Below are positions 25,237-33,860 of a stretch of 64,000 nt of DNA, piece by piece. Position 1 is the first letter of the stretch. Every line of letters starts with the position of its first letter. The notes under the pieces are model-generated. The model was not told the origin of the DNA. It did no database searches and saw only the letters and a program-made list of their open reading frames with translations. The position numbers and the translations under genes are program-made. Source of the DNA: Chromobacterium subtsugae (GTDB lineage: Bacteria > Pseudomonadota > Gammaproteobacteria > Burkholderiales > Chromobacteriaceae); assembly GCF_001676875.1 (NCBI RefSeq), contig NZ_JYKA01000006.1:62001-126000 (forward strand), read 5' to 3'.

Positions 25237-25297
25237 GCTGTTTTTACAGGCAGCGGCCCTGGCCGCGCCCTAAAGAAATCTAAGGACCCTTAAGTAA

Positions 25298-25510
25298 ATG
25301 CCGAATATTCGCGTTAAAGAGAACGAACCGTTTGAAGTTGCTCTGCGTCGCTTCAAGCGCGCTGTGGAAAAGACTGGTCTGCTGACCGAACTGCGCGCCC
25401 GCGAGTTCTACGAGAAGCCGACCACCGAGCGCAAGCGCAAGCACGCCGCCGCGGTTAAGCGCCACTACAAGCGCATCCGCAGCCAAATGCTGCCGCCGAA
25501 ACTCTACTAA
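25298..25510 (+). CDS. rpsU: 30S ribosomal protein S21
   Basis: 70-residue basic protein ([20 protein letters not shown]; later [20 protein letters not shown]) of the 30S platform near the anti-Shine-Dalgarno. First gene of the macromolecular-synthesis run rpsU-yqeY-dnaG-rpoD. The length and the final LPPKLY are typical of betaproteobacterial S21. Confidence 0.97.
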   Translation: MPNIRVKENEPFEVALRRFKRAVEKTGLLTELRAREFYEKPTTERKRKHAAAVKRHYKRIRSQMLPPKLY

Positions 25511-25622
25511 GAGTTTTCCCGGCACCAAGCAGGACCGCAGGCCATGCCTGCGGTTTTGCCATTTGTACTCCCGCCTTTTCCTCGCTGCCGCCGCAGCGCC
25601 TGAATCCCAAGCGAGCACGACC

Positions 25623-26069
25623 ATGAGCCTCAAAGTTCGAATCACCGACGACATGAAGTCCGCCATGAAGGCGAAGGAAGCCGACAAGCTGGGCGCGATC
25701 CGCCTGCTGCTGGCCGCCGTCAAGCAAAAGGAAGTGGACGAGCGCATCGAGCTGGACGACGCCGGCATCACCGCCGTCATCGACAAGATGCTCAAGCAGC
25801 GTCGTGACTCCATCGCCCAATACCAGAGCGCGCAGCGCCTGGACCTGGTGGCCAAGGAGCAGGCCGAGATGGATGTGTTGATGGTGTACATGCCTCAGCA
25901 GCTGAGCCAGGCCGAGATCGAGGCGCTGATCGCCAAGGCCGTGGCCGACACCGGCGCCGCCGGCATGCAGGACATGGGCAAGGTGATGGGCGCGCTGCGC
26001 CCTCAATTGGCCGGCCGCGCCGACATGGCGCAGGTGTCCGGTTGGATCAAGGCCGCGCTCAGCGCCTGA
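25623..26069 (+). CDS. GatB/YqeY domain protein
   Basis: 148-residue helical protein similar to the tail domain of GatB: MSLKVRITDDMKSAMKAKEADKL (read in two parts), RLLLAAVKQKEVDER, YQSAQRLDLVAKEQAEMDVL, then the C-terminal tRNA-binding-like bundle. Its cellular role is not settled; tRNA or amidotransferase interaction is assumed from the domain. It sits between rpsU and dnaG, as in many proteobacteria. Start at the ATG 25623; a longer frame has no ribosome site. Confidence 0.9.
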   Translation: MSLKVRITDDMKSAMKAKEADKLGAIRLLLAAVKQKEVDERIELDDAGITAVIDKMLKQRRDSIAQYQSAQRLDLVAKEQAEMDVLMVYMPQQLSQAEIEALIAKAVADTGAAGMQDMGKVMGALRPQLAGRADMAQVSGWIKAALSA

Positions 26070-26090
26070 GCGTAGCCGGGCCGCGCTGTC

Positions 26091-27878
26091 TTGATTCCGC
26101 AGGACTTCATCGATCAACTGCTGTCCCGCGTCGACATCGTCGACGTGGTGGACCGCTACGTCCCCTTGAAGAAGGGCGGGCAGAACTATATGGCCTGCTG
26201 CCCCTTCCACAAGGAAAAATCGCCCTCATTTACGGTAAGTCCCAGCAAGCAGTTTTATCACTGCTTCGGTTGCGGCGCCCACGGTTCCGCCATCGGCTTC
26301 GTGATGGAGTACCAGGGCGTCGGCTTCGTCGACGCCGTCAAGCTGCTGGCCGAAGGCATAGGCATGCAGGTGCCCGACGAGCGGGCGGTCAATCCCGAGG
26401 CCAGCCGCAAGGCGCGCGAGAAGCAGGTGTCGCTGGAGCAACTGATGCAAATGGCCAGCGACTACTACCGCCGCGAGCTGAAAGGCGGGCCCAACGCGGT
26501 GGCCTACTGCAAGGGCCGCGGCCTGTCCGGCGAGATCGCCGCCCGTTTCGGGCTGGGTTACGCGCCGGACGGCTGGCAGAACCTGGAGGCGATCACCGCC
26601 AACTACCAGGACGAAAAACTGGTGGAGGCCGGCTTGGTGATCGTGGCGGAGGACAGCGGCCGCCGCTACGACCGCTTCCGCGACCGGCTGATGTTCCCGA
26701 TCCGCAATCAGCGCGGCGCCATCGTCGGCTTTGGCGGGCGGGTGCTGGGCAAGGGCGAGCCGAAGTATCTGAACTCGCCGGAAACGCCGCTGTTCGAAAA
26801 GGGCCGCGAGCTGTACGGCCTGTACGAGGCGCGCCAGGCGATACGGGATAAGAACCGGGTTTTGGTGGTCGAAGGCTATATGGACGTGGTGGCGCTGGCG
26901 CAGTACGGCGTCGGCTACGCGGTGGCCACGCTGGGCACCGCCACCACCGGCGAGCATGTGCGCAAGCTGCTCAAGCACGCCGACCAGGTGTACTTCTGCT
27001 TCGATGGCGACAAGGCCGGGCAGAAGGCGGCCTGGCGCGCGCTGGAGAACAGCCTGCCGCAGCTGGTGGACGGCAAGGCGCTGAGCTTCCTGTTCCTGCC
27101 GGCCGAGCACGATCCAGACAGCTATGTGCGCGAATTCGGCACCGATGCGTTTGAGGAAGTGTTGGAGCAGCAAAGCCTGCCCTTGTCGGTGTATTTCACC
27201 CGCGAGCTGTGCAAGGAGGTCAATCTCAGCACGCCGGAAGGCAAGGCCGACCTGATACGGCGGGCGGCGCCGCTGCTGGCGCAGATCAGCGCGCCGGCGC
27301 TGGGCTTCATCATCAAGAAGCGCCTGGCCGAACTGGCCGGCGTGGAGGTCGACGAGTTCGACATGCTGACCGGCGGCAAGCCGCGGCAGGCAAGCGGCAA
27401 GAGCGGCAGGCGAGATTACAAGCTGCCGGCCGAGTCGCAGCGGGTGATGAATACCTCAATGGTCAGGAAGCTGATCAAGTGGCTGTTGATGAACCCCGGC
27501 TGGGCGCCGGACGTGCGGCTGCCGGACAGCCTGGCGCTGTCGGACGAGCTGGCCTGCTTCGCGATGCTGGCCGAGCGCGTGCAGGAGCACGGCGAAGAGC
27601 CCAATACCGCGCAGCTGGTGGAAGGCTTGCGCGGCACGCCCTACGAGGGCTTGATCGACAGCGTGCTGCAGCAGGCGATGCAGGACCCGGACGAGTTCGC
27701 CGACCCCGGCGCGGACGACCGGCAGCAGTTCCAGGACGGCAACGCCAGGCTGCTGAAAATGCTGCATGCGGCCCAGCTGGAGCGGCTAAAACAGAAGGAC
27801 CGGCACGAAGGGCTGACCTCCGAGGAGAAAGCCCTGCTCGGCCAGTTGTTGCGGGAAATGTTCTCGTCGCCGAACTAA
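26091..27878 (+). CDS. dnaG: DNA primase
   Basis: 595-residue primase that lays RNA primers at the fork. The N-terminal CHC2 zinc ribbon has Cys37, His40, Cys58 and Cys61. The catalytic TOPRIM domain begins near 255 (VLVVEGYMDVVALAQYGV) and includes the FDGDKAGQKAA metal site. The C-terminal 150 residues form the DnaB-interaction domain. The start is TTG at 26091 (M-IPQDFIDQLL), which matches family N-termini; no ATG is available before the zinc ribbon and the ribosome site is weak, fitting the low expression usual for dnaG. Confidence 0.96.
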   Translation: MIPQDFIDQLLSRVDIVDVVDRYVPLKKGGQNYMACCPFHKEKSPSFTVSPSKQFYHCFGCGAHGSAIGFVMEYQGVGFVDAVKLLAEGIGMQVPDERAVNPEASRKAREKQVSLEQLMQMASDYYRRELKGGPNAVAYCKGRGLSGEIAARFGLGYAPDGWQNLEAITANYQDEKLVEAGLVIVAEDSGRRYDRFRDRLMFPIRNQRGAIVGFGGRVLGKGEPKYLNSPETPLFEKGRELYGLYEARQAIRDKNRVLVVEGYMDVVALAQYGVGYAVATLGTATTGEHVRKLLKHADQVYFCFDGDKAGQKAAWRALENSLPQLVDGKALSFLFLPAEHDPDSYVREFGTDAFEEVLEQQSLPLSVYFTRELCKEVNLSTPEGKADLIRRAAPLLAQISAPALGFIIKKRLAELAGVEVDEFDMLTGGKPRQASGKSGRRDYKLPAESQRVMNTSMVRKLIKWLLMNPGWAPDVRLPDSLALSDELACFAMLAERVQEHGEEPNTAQLVEGLRGTPYEGLIDSVLQQAMQDPDEFADPGADDRQQFQDGNARLLKMLHAAQLERLKQKDRHEGLTSEEKALLGQLLREMFSSPN

Positions 27879-27908
27879 CAGGTTCGGCGGAAAAACCCAG
27901 GTAGTTGT

Positions 27909-27916
27909 GTTATAAT
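27909..27916 (+). promoter_or_regulatory. Extended -10 promoter of rpoD
   Basis: TG-T-TATAAT (TGT from 27908, TATAAT at 27911-27916), 40 bp before the rpoD start, with no good -35. It gives rpoD its own promoter inside the operon. The dnaG stop lies in the loop of a small CCGAAC/GTTCGG hairpin just upstream. Confidence 0.6.
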
Positions 27917-27955
27917 CAACTGTTTTTTTCGGCTTTTTTTCAAGCAGGAAGCGAA

Positions 27956-29881
27956 ATGGCGGCCTCTCCCGAAAACCAGAAAGATGTGCAGGACAGCCAA
28001 CAGGAGGTGATGAGCCTGGAAGAGCAGCGGAAACGCTTGCGCCAGCTGATCGCCCTGGGCAAGGAGCGTGGGTATCTGACCTACGCCGAAATCAACGACC
28101 ACCTGCCGGAAGACGTATCCGACGCGGAGCAGATCGAAAACATCGTGACGATGATTTCCGGTCTGGGCATCCAGGTATGCGAAGAAGCGCCTGACGCCGA
28201 AACCCTGCTGATGTCCGACGCCACGCCGGCGGTCGCCGACGAGGACGCGGTGGAAGAAGCCGAGGCGGCGCTGTCGTCGGTGGATTCCGAATTCGGCCGC
28301 ACCACCGACCCGGTGCGCATGTATATGCGCGAAATGGGTTCGGTCGAGCTGTTGACCCGCGAAGGCGAAATCGAAATCGCCAAGCGGATCGAAGACGGCC
28401 TCAAGTACATGATCCAGGCCATCTCCGCCTGCCCCGGCACCATCGCCGAGGTGCTGGAGCTGATGGAACGCGTGGCGCGCGATGAAATCCGCGTCGACGA
28501 GGTGGTGGATGGCTTCATCGACCTCAACGCGCCCAGCGGCGACGAAGCCGCCTACGCCGAGCCGGAAGCCGAAGACGAGCTGCTGGAAGAGGACGAGGAC
28601 GAGGAGGAGGACGCCGAGGAAGTCGACGCCGACGCCGACGCCGCCGCCAATCTGGAAGAGCTGAAGCAAGAAGCGCTGGAGCACTTCGCCGGCGTGCGCC
28701 TGCTGTTCGACAAGATGGTCAAGGTGCTGAACAGCAAGGGCCATCAGAGCAAGGAATACCTGGAGCTGCAGGACGCGATCACCACCGAGTTCATGCTGGT
28801 GCGCTTCGCCACCCGCCAGGTGGAAAGCCTCTGCGAGTCGCTGCGCGGCCGCGTCAACGAGATCCGCACTTACGAGCGCGACATCCAGGACATCTGCGTC
28901 AGCCGCGTGCGCATGGAGCGCGCCCACTTCATCAAGGTGTTCCCGGGCAACGAGATCAATCTTGACTGGGTGGAGAGCGAAATCTCGTCCGGCAAGGCCT
29001 GGAGCGAGGCGCTGACCCGCTTCAAGCACGCGATCATCGAGAAGCAGACCCGCTTGTCGGACCTGCAGGACCGCGCGATGCTGTCGATCAAGGCGCTGAA
29101 GGAAATCAACCGCCAGATGTCGGCCGGCGAGTCCAAGGCGCGCCGCGCCAAGAAGGAAATGATCGAGGCCAACCTGCGTCTGGTGATTTCCATCGCCAAG
29201 AAGTACACCAACCGCGGCCTGCAGTTCCTCGACCTGATCCAGGAAGGCAACATCGGCTTGATGAAGGCTGTGGACAAGTTCGAATACCGCCGCGGCTACA
29301 AGTTCTCGACTTACGCCACCTGGTGGATTCGCCAGGCGATCACCCGCTCCATCGCGGACCAGGCGCGCACCATCCGCATTCCGGTGCACATGATCGAGAC
29401 CATCAACAAGATGAATCGCATCTCGCGGCAAATCCTGCAGGAAAGCGGCCGCGAGCCGGATCCGGCGGAGCTGGCCGAGAAGATGGAGATGCCGGAAGAG
29501 AAGATTCGCAAGATCATGAAGATTTCCAAGGAGCCCATCTCCATGGAAACCCCGATCGGCGACGACGACGATTCCCATCTTGGCGACTTCATCGAGGACC
29601 AGAACAACCTGGCTCCGTCCGACGCGGCGATGTATTCCAGCCTGAAGGACGCCACCAAGGAAGTGCTGGACACCCTGACCCCGCGCGAGGCCAAGGTTCT
29701 GCGCATGCGTTTCGGCATCGATATGAACACCGACCACACGCTGGAAGAGGTGGGCAAGCAGTTTGACGTGACGCGCGAGCGGATTCGCCAGATCGAAGCC
29801 AAGGCGCTGCGCAAACTGCGTCATCCGACCCGTTCGGAACGCCTGCGCAGCTTCCTCGACAACGAGCCGGGCGGCCAGTAA
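27956..29881 (+). CDS. rpoD: RNA polymerase primary sigma factor (sigma-70)
   Basis: 641 residues. Region 1.1 occupies the first about 80. Region 1.2 follows ([21 protein letters not shown]), then a very acidic spacer (about 200-222, [15 protein letters not shown]) and the non-conserved region. Core regions 2.1-2.4 are at about 390-460, with [15 protein letters not shown] for -10 recognition. Region 3 follows, and region 4.2 ends the protein ([20 protein letters not shown]) for -35 recognition. Last gene of the macromolecular-synthesis run, with its own extended -10 promoter. Confidence 0.98.
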   Translation: MAASPENQKDVQDSQQEVMSLEEQRKRLRQLIALGKERGYLTYAEINDHLPEDVSDAEQIENIVTMISGLGIQVCEEAPDAETLLMSDATPAVADEDAVEEAEAALSSVDSEFGRTTDPVRMYMREMGSVELLTREGEIEIAKRIEDGLKYMIQAISACPGTIAEVLELMERVARDEIRVDEVVDGFIDLNAPSGDEAAYAEPEAEDELLEEDEDEEEDAEEVDADADAAANLEELKQEALEHFAGVRLLFDKMVKVLNSKGHQSKEYLELQDAITTEFMLVRFATRQVESLCESLRGRVNEIRTYERDIQDICVSRVRMERAHFIKVFPGNEINLDWVESEISSGKAWSEALTRFKHAIIEKQTRLSDLQDRAMLSIKALKEINRQMSAGESKARRAKKEMIEANLRLVISIAKKYTNRGLQFLDLIQEGNIGLMKAVDKFEYRRGYKFSTYATWWIRQAITRSIADQARTIRIPVHMIETINKMNRISRQILQESGREPDPAELAEKMEMPEEKIRKIMKISKEPISMETPIGDDDDSHLGDFIEDQNNLAPSDAAMYSSLKDATKEVLDTLTPREAKVLRMRFGIDMNTDHTLEEVGKQFDVTRERIRQIEAKALRKLRHPTRSERLRSFLDNEPGGQ

Positions 29882-29902
29882 AGCGGCATTTGACGGCTAA
29901 GG

Positions 29903-29947
29903 AATCCCCAAGCATCTTGAATAAAGCGCTTGGGGATTTTTGTTTTT
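29903..29947 (+). terminator. Terminator of rpoD
   Basis: AATCCCCAAGC pairs with GCTTGGGGATT; the tail is T-rich. It overlaps the region where a -35 for the tRNA would lie. Confidence 0.88.
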
Positions 29948-29950
29948 TAC

Positions 29951-29959
29951 TGTTATAAT
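29951..29959 (+). promoter_or_regulatory. tRNA promoter (extended -10)
   Basis: TGTTATAAT, 11 bp before the tRNA 5' end. The same TG-T-TATAAT element stands upstream of rpoD. Confidence 0.6.
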
Positions 29960-29969
29960 GGCGCGCTCT

Positions 29970-30048
<79 letters not shown>

Positions 30049-30058
30049 AATAATACGG

Positions 30059-30087
30059 CGGCTTACGGTTTATTCCGTAAGCCGTTT
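30059..30087 (+). terminator. Terminator of tRNA
   Basis: CGGCTTACGG/CCGTAAGCCG stem with a TTTATT loop and a short T tail, 10 bp after the CCA end. Confidence 0.85.
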
Positions 30088-30690
30088 CGCATTTCCGGCG
30101 GTAAGCCTAGGCGGCGAATAGCGGCGGCTGTGGCTTCAAAGCGGGTGATTTTCCTGGTTTGCGGGCTTTGCGCAGCTAATGAGGGCCGAAACCCGCCGCC
30201 GAATGACCCTGGCCGCTGTTTGCGGCATGCGGGCGCTATCAATTGAGCCGTCATGTCGGGTTTATCCGCCAGCCGCTGGCGTGGACATCAATTTTTGAAT
30301 GGCGCGGGTCGTTTTTTCCTTTCCAATTTGTTTTCCCGCTGCGATTTTCTTTAGTTTCTTTTCCGTTCCCTATTCTCGCGGCAAGCGACGGTTCCGATTG
30401 TTTTTTCATTCCCGGCCTGTGGATGCGTGCGGCTTTTCAAAAAGCATGAAGCGGATTTTGTCTTATCTAGATTAGTCTGCCGCTGTCTTGATGGAATGGC
30501 ATTGCATCCTGCCGCCTGCGGATTTCGGCGAAGCTCCGCGCTTGCGTTTCCCGCATTCCATGCGGCGGGCTTCCGGCGCTGCGTTGCGCGCCGGCGAGGA
30601 GGCCGGCCGCGAGCGGAGCGGATGCCGCTTTGCCTGTAAGGCCGCGCAAGTCCGCCCGACTAACAAGCGTATTGTCGCCGGGAGCGCCGC
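30088..30690. other. Gene-free stretch between tRNA and DUF1223 gene
   Basis: About 600 bp without a convincing gene. Short frames on both strands lack ribosome sites and have shadow-like, Arg/Ser/Cys-rich composition. The middle part (about 30300-30420) is pyrimidine-rich on the plus strand and lower in GC. No tRNA-derived direct repeat or integrase remnant is visible, although a tRNA 3' end is a usual integration site. Confidence 0.5.
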
Positions 30691-31458
30691 ATGATCCGCA
30701 TATTCATCGCCTGCTGCCTGTCCGCCGCAGCGTGGGCCGCGCCGGCCGCTTCGCCGCCGTGCCGGGCGCATGGCGAGTCCGGCCCCGCGCGCCAGGTTTC
30801 CCTGTTGGAGCTGTATACCTCGGAAGGCTGCAGCAGCTGCCCGCCGGCCGAGCGCTGGCTGTCGGCCCTGCCGCCGGCCTTTGTCGATGGGCGGCAGGCG
30901 CTGGCGCTGGCCTTTCATGTCGATTACTGGGACGGCTTGGGCTGGCGCGACCGCTTCGCCAGCGCCGCTTATTCCGAGCGTCAGCGCCGGCATGCCGCCC
31001 AGGCGGGCGGCGCGGTGGTTTACACGCCGCAGTTCTTGCTCAACGGCCGCGATTGGCGGCCCGGCGGCGATGGCGAGCTGGCGCAGGCCTTGCCGCAGAG
31101 CGCGTCTGGCGCGACGCTGCAGCTGGATAGCCGGACGTTCGCGGATGGGGTGGATGTGACGCTGCGCGCGCAAACGCCGGTGAAAACGGGGCAGAGGCTG
31201 ATGCTGGCACTGTTTGAGAATGGCCTGCAAAGCTGGGTGGAGGCGGGGGAGAACCGCGGCAGCCTGCTGCGGCATGATGCAGTGGTGCGCGGCCTGTGGG
31301 GGCCGTTCGCGCTGGATGGCGGCGGCCATGCCGCGCTCAGCAGGCATTTGGCGTTCGCCGCGGGCCAGAGGCCGGAGTTCAGCGGCGTGGCGGCTTGGCT
31401 GGAAGACGTGGACAGCGGCGCGGTGAGCCAGGCGGTGGTGGCCGCTTGCCGGCGCTGA
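30691..31458 (+). CDS. DUF1223 secreted thioredoxin-like protein
   Basis: 255 residues with an N-terminal signal peptide (MIRIFIACCLSAAAWAAPAA). The DUF1223 hallmark ELYTSEGCSSCPPAE follows near residue 40 and provides a CxxC pair in a thioredoxin-like position, then HVDYWDGLGWRDRFA and a C-terminal beta domain. DUF1223 proteins are exported, of unknown substrate; the CSSC pair suggests a redox or metal-handling role. GGGAG precedes the ATG. Monocistronic as far as can be seen. Confidence 0.85.
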   Translation: MIRIFIACCLSAAAWAAPAASPPCRAHGESGPARQVSLLELYTSEGCSSCPPAERWLSALPPAFVDGRQALALAFHVDYWDGLGWRDRFASAAYSERQRRHAAQAGGAVVYTPQFLLNGRDWRPGGDGELAQALPQSASGATLQLDSRTFADGVDVTLRAQTPVKTGQRLMLALFENGLQSWVEAGENRGSLLRHDAVVRGLWGPFALDGGGHAALSRHLAFAAGQRPEFSGVAAWLEDVDSGAVSQAVVAACRR

Positions 31459-31562
31459 GGAGTGGCTGAACTGACAGGCGGCCGGGTGGCTTCGCGCTGC
31501 TATGATTTTGCGGTTGTTTCGCCAGCATTCGCCTCGCCATCGCGTTTTCCGGGAGCCCGCGC

Positions 31563-31907
31563 ATGTCGCCAACCGAAGCCCGCAGCATAATCGAAGCCCT
31601 CGCCAATGGAGTCGATCCGGATGGGGGCCAACCCTTGCCGCCGCTGGCGGTGTTTGATCAGCCCGAAGTGATCCGGGCCTTGTTTCTGGCGGCGCGGGCG
31701 CTGGAAATGATGGATGGTCGGGCGCGGCGCGCGCCGCCAGACCATGCCGGCCATCCCTGGTCGGAGCTGGAGGAGACCCAGTTGCTGCAGGCTTTCGATT
31801 CCGGCTTGCCGCTGAAGCAGATCGCGGCCGACCATGGCCGCAGCCGCGGCGCGATCAATGCCAGGCTGCAGCGGCTGGGCCGCATCGGCGAACAGGTGGA
31901 GGGCTGA
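31563..31907 (+). CDS. Small protein with C-terminal HTH-like segment
   Basis: 114 residues. The first half is unremarkable helical sequence (SIIEALANGVDPDGG, EVIRALFLAARALEMM). The second half (about 64-108) reads WSELEETQLLQAFDSG then LPLKQIAADHGRSRGAINAR, which has the Trp, helix spacing and turn of a Myb/SANT- or sigma-region-4-like DNA-binding helix-turn-helix. It is likely a DNA- or RNA-binding regulator, target unknown. It lies between DUF1223 and the convergent mltA gene. No strong ribosome site is seen. Confidence 0.65.
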   Translation: MSPTEARSIIEALANGVDPDGGQPLPPLAVFDQPEVIRALFLAARALEMMDGRARRAPPDHAGHPWSELEETQLLQAFDSGLPLKQIAADHGRSRGAINARLQRLGRIGEQVEG

Positions 31908-31975
31908 GCGCGGCGGATGCCCAGCATCGAATGCGTGCGGATCCGGCTGGGCGGCTTGCGCTTGGGGCCGGAAGG

Positions 31976-32001
31976 AAAACGCGGGGGCGGGCGGCCCCCG
32001 C
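31976..32001 (-). terminator. Terminator of mltA
   Basis: GCGGGGGC/GCCCCCGC stem with a five-base loop; the minus-strand tail is GTTTTCC, so termination is probably partial. Confidence 0.6.
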
Positions 32002-32007
32002 GCTCGT

Positions 32008-33264
32008 TTACAGCGTCGCCGACGGCGACAGGCCCTTGGGCAGCAGCAGCCACAAGCTGCCTTGCTGCTTCATCCGCCCGGCGTACATGCCAGCCTCGGT
32101 GCCGTAGCCCCAGAACAGGTCGGCGCGCAACGCGCCCTTGATGGCGCTGCCGGTGTCCTGAGCGTGGACCAGCCGCACCAGCGGTTCGGCGGAGTGCGGC
32201 CAGGTGGTGGACAGATAGATCGGCGCGCCCAGCGGGATGTAGCGGGGGTCGACCGCGATGCTGTAGCCGCCGGTCAGCGGCACGCCCAGCGCGCCGACCG
32301 GCCCGCCGTTGTCGCCCGGGGTGGTCTTGAAGAAGATGTAGCTGGGATTCACCGCGAACAGCTCGTCGCGGCGTTGCGGATTGCGCGCGAGCCAGTCCTT
32401 GATGCCTTGCATCGACGCGTCGGAGAGCGTCAGCTGGCGCTGGTCGACCAGCCATTTGCCTATCGACTGGTAGGGATAGCCGTTTTGGTCGGCGAAGCCG
32501 ACGTGGATGAAGCTGCCGTCGTCCAGCTGGATGCGGCCGGAGCCTTGCACTTGCAGGAAGAACAGCTCCACCGGGTCTTCCACCCAGGCCAGCACCGGCG
32601 CGCTGCCGGCGATGCTGCCCTGATTGATCTGGCCGCGGGTGAAGTAGGGCAGCAGGCGCGAGCCGGACAAGCGGCCCTTCAGGCGGATGCCGCGCGGATC
32701 GGCCGGGAAATCAGCCGGGTTGACTTCGATATCGCCGCCGGCGGCCAGCGCCAGGCGGTTCGGGCCGATTTGCCTGGCCCGCAGCGCGCCGCGATTGCGC
32801 TGGCTTATCGGCACGTCGACGCTGACCATGTCGCGCGGCACGCCGTATACCGGCCACGGCGTGCGCTCGGAGCGGGTGCGGCTGCCGCTGAGCAGCGGCT
32901 CGTAATAGCCGGTGATCAGGCCGCTGTCGCGGTTGCCGTCGCGCAGCTTCCAGGCGGTGAAGCGGTTTTCGAAGAAGCGGCGCACCGCATCGCCATCGTT
33001 GTCGGCCAACTGGCCGGCTTCGCGGCACACGCCGCGCCAAGCCGGTTTTTTCTGCAGGCTCTTGCAGCTTTGCCGCAGGCCTTGCAGCGTGTCGCCCAGC
33101 GTCTGGGTGTTCCAGGCGGGCAGGGCGGCCAGGCTGCTGGCGTCGCCGCCGCCGGCGCTAGGGAGGGAGGGGAGGCTGCCGGTCGGCGTAGTGGTGCCGC
33201 AACCGGCGAGAAGCAGCAAGGCCAGCCATAGCGGCCAGCGTTTCGGGGACAGGATATGGGTCAT
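32008..33264 (-). CDS. mltA: Membrane-bound lytic murein transglycosylase A
   Basis: 418-residue lipoprotein that cleaves peptidoglycan to 1,6-anhydromuropeptides. The signal peptide ends in the lipobox LLAGC (Cys22), so it is lipidated and probably outer-membrane anchored. The MltA domain is visible from SGLITGYYEPLLSGSR through the GGYSIAVDPRYIPLG and the 3D-type motif with AQDTGSAIKGALRADLFWG, which holds the catalytic aspartate. Divergent from the BON protein gene by about 210 bp. Confidence 0.95.
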   Translation of the reverse strand: MTHILSPKRWPLWLALLLLAGCGTTTPTGSLPSLPSAGGGDASSLAALPAWNTQTLGDTLQGLRQSCKSLQKKPAWRGVCREAGQLADNDGDAVRRFFENRFTAWKLRDGNRDSGLITGYYEPLLSGSRTRSERTPWPVYGVPRDMVSVDVPISQRNRGALRARQIGPNRLALAAGGDIEVNPADFPADPRGIRLKGRLSGSRLLPYFTRGQINQGSIAGSAPVLAWVEDPVELFFLQVQGSGRIQLDDGSFIHVGFADQNGYPYQSIGKWLVDQRQLTLSDASMQGIKDWLARNPQRRDELFAVNPSYIFFKTTPGDNGGPVGALGVPLTGGYSIAVDPRYIPLGAPIYLSTTWPHSAEPLVRLVHAQDTGSAIKGALRADLFWGYGTEAGMYAGRMKQQGSLWLLLPKGLSPSATL

Positions 33265-33475
33265 GCCTACTGGCCGGGCGGCCTTCTCTTGATGAATGGG
33301 ATGGATTGTAACCTGCGGGTCGCGCAGCGTGTCGCTGGAATGCCGCAGTCAGCTCAGTGTCATTGAGCTGCAACAAAACGGAAAAGTTTCATCGCTAACA
33401 TGGAGCCGTTCCGTGTGGTGCGCCGGATGGGAATTGCGCCAGCCGGCATTTGTCGCGAGAAATCTGGAGAAAATG

Positions 33476-33790
33476 ATGAAACGTTTTGCAAGCCAAACCC
33501 TGCTGTTGGCCGCACTGGCCTTTTCGGGCGCCTTCGCCACTCAGGCTTATGCCGAAGGCGCCGTTGCGGTTGCCGCGCCGACCGACGCCGAGCTGGCCGC
33601 CTCCGTCAAGCAGGCGCTGGATAGCGATGCCGAACTGAAGGCGCTGGGCCTGAAAGTGAGCAGCAACAAGAGCGAAGTGACGATCGAAGGCCAAATGAGC
33701 GACGACCAGCAGATGTTCCGCGCCGGCCAGATCGCCGAGCAGATTCCGGGCGTCAAGTTCGTGATCAACAAGATGGAACTGAAGAACTGA
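33476..33790 (+). CDS. Exported BON-domain protein
   Basis: 104 residues: signal peptide (FASQTLLLAALAFSGAFATQAYA) followed by one BON domain (about 35-104), with DAELAASVKQALDSDAELKA, then VTIEGQMSDDQQMFRAGQIAEQIPGV (in two parts) and the closing strand VKFVINKMEL. BON modules bind phospholipid or peptidoglycan; single-BON periplasmic proteins (OsmY-like) are stress-related. GGAG gives best spacing to the second ATG, at 33476. Convergent with lysA through a shared terminator. Confidence 0.88.
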   Translation: MKRFASQTLLLAALAFSGAFATQAYAEGAVAVAAPTDAELAASVKQALDSDAELKALGLKVSSNKSEVTIEGQMSDDQQMFRAGQIAEQIPGVKFVINKMELKN

Positions 33791-33815
33791 GTCTTCCATC
33801 CAGGCGGGATGCGCG

Positions 33816-33842
33816 AAAAGCCGGGCATTGCCCGGCTTTTTC
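33816..33842. terminator. Bidirectional terminator, BON gene and lysA
   Basis: AAAAGCCGGGC/GCCCGGCTTTT stem with a three-base loop, A- and T-tracts on the two sides. Confidence 0.9.
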
Positions 33843-33860
33843 ACGTTTGCCGGCGGCGGC

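Noticed and set aside
30243-30449. 68-residue Phe-rich frame after the tRNA
   Set aside because: TTG start without ribosome site in a pyrimidine-rich stretch; the Phe/Pro run comes from T-tracts. No family.
30049-30690. Possible genomic island attached to the tRNA
   Set aside because: No integrase, no repeat of the tRNA 3' end and no mobile genes nearby; ordinary terminator follows.
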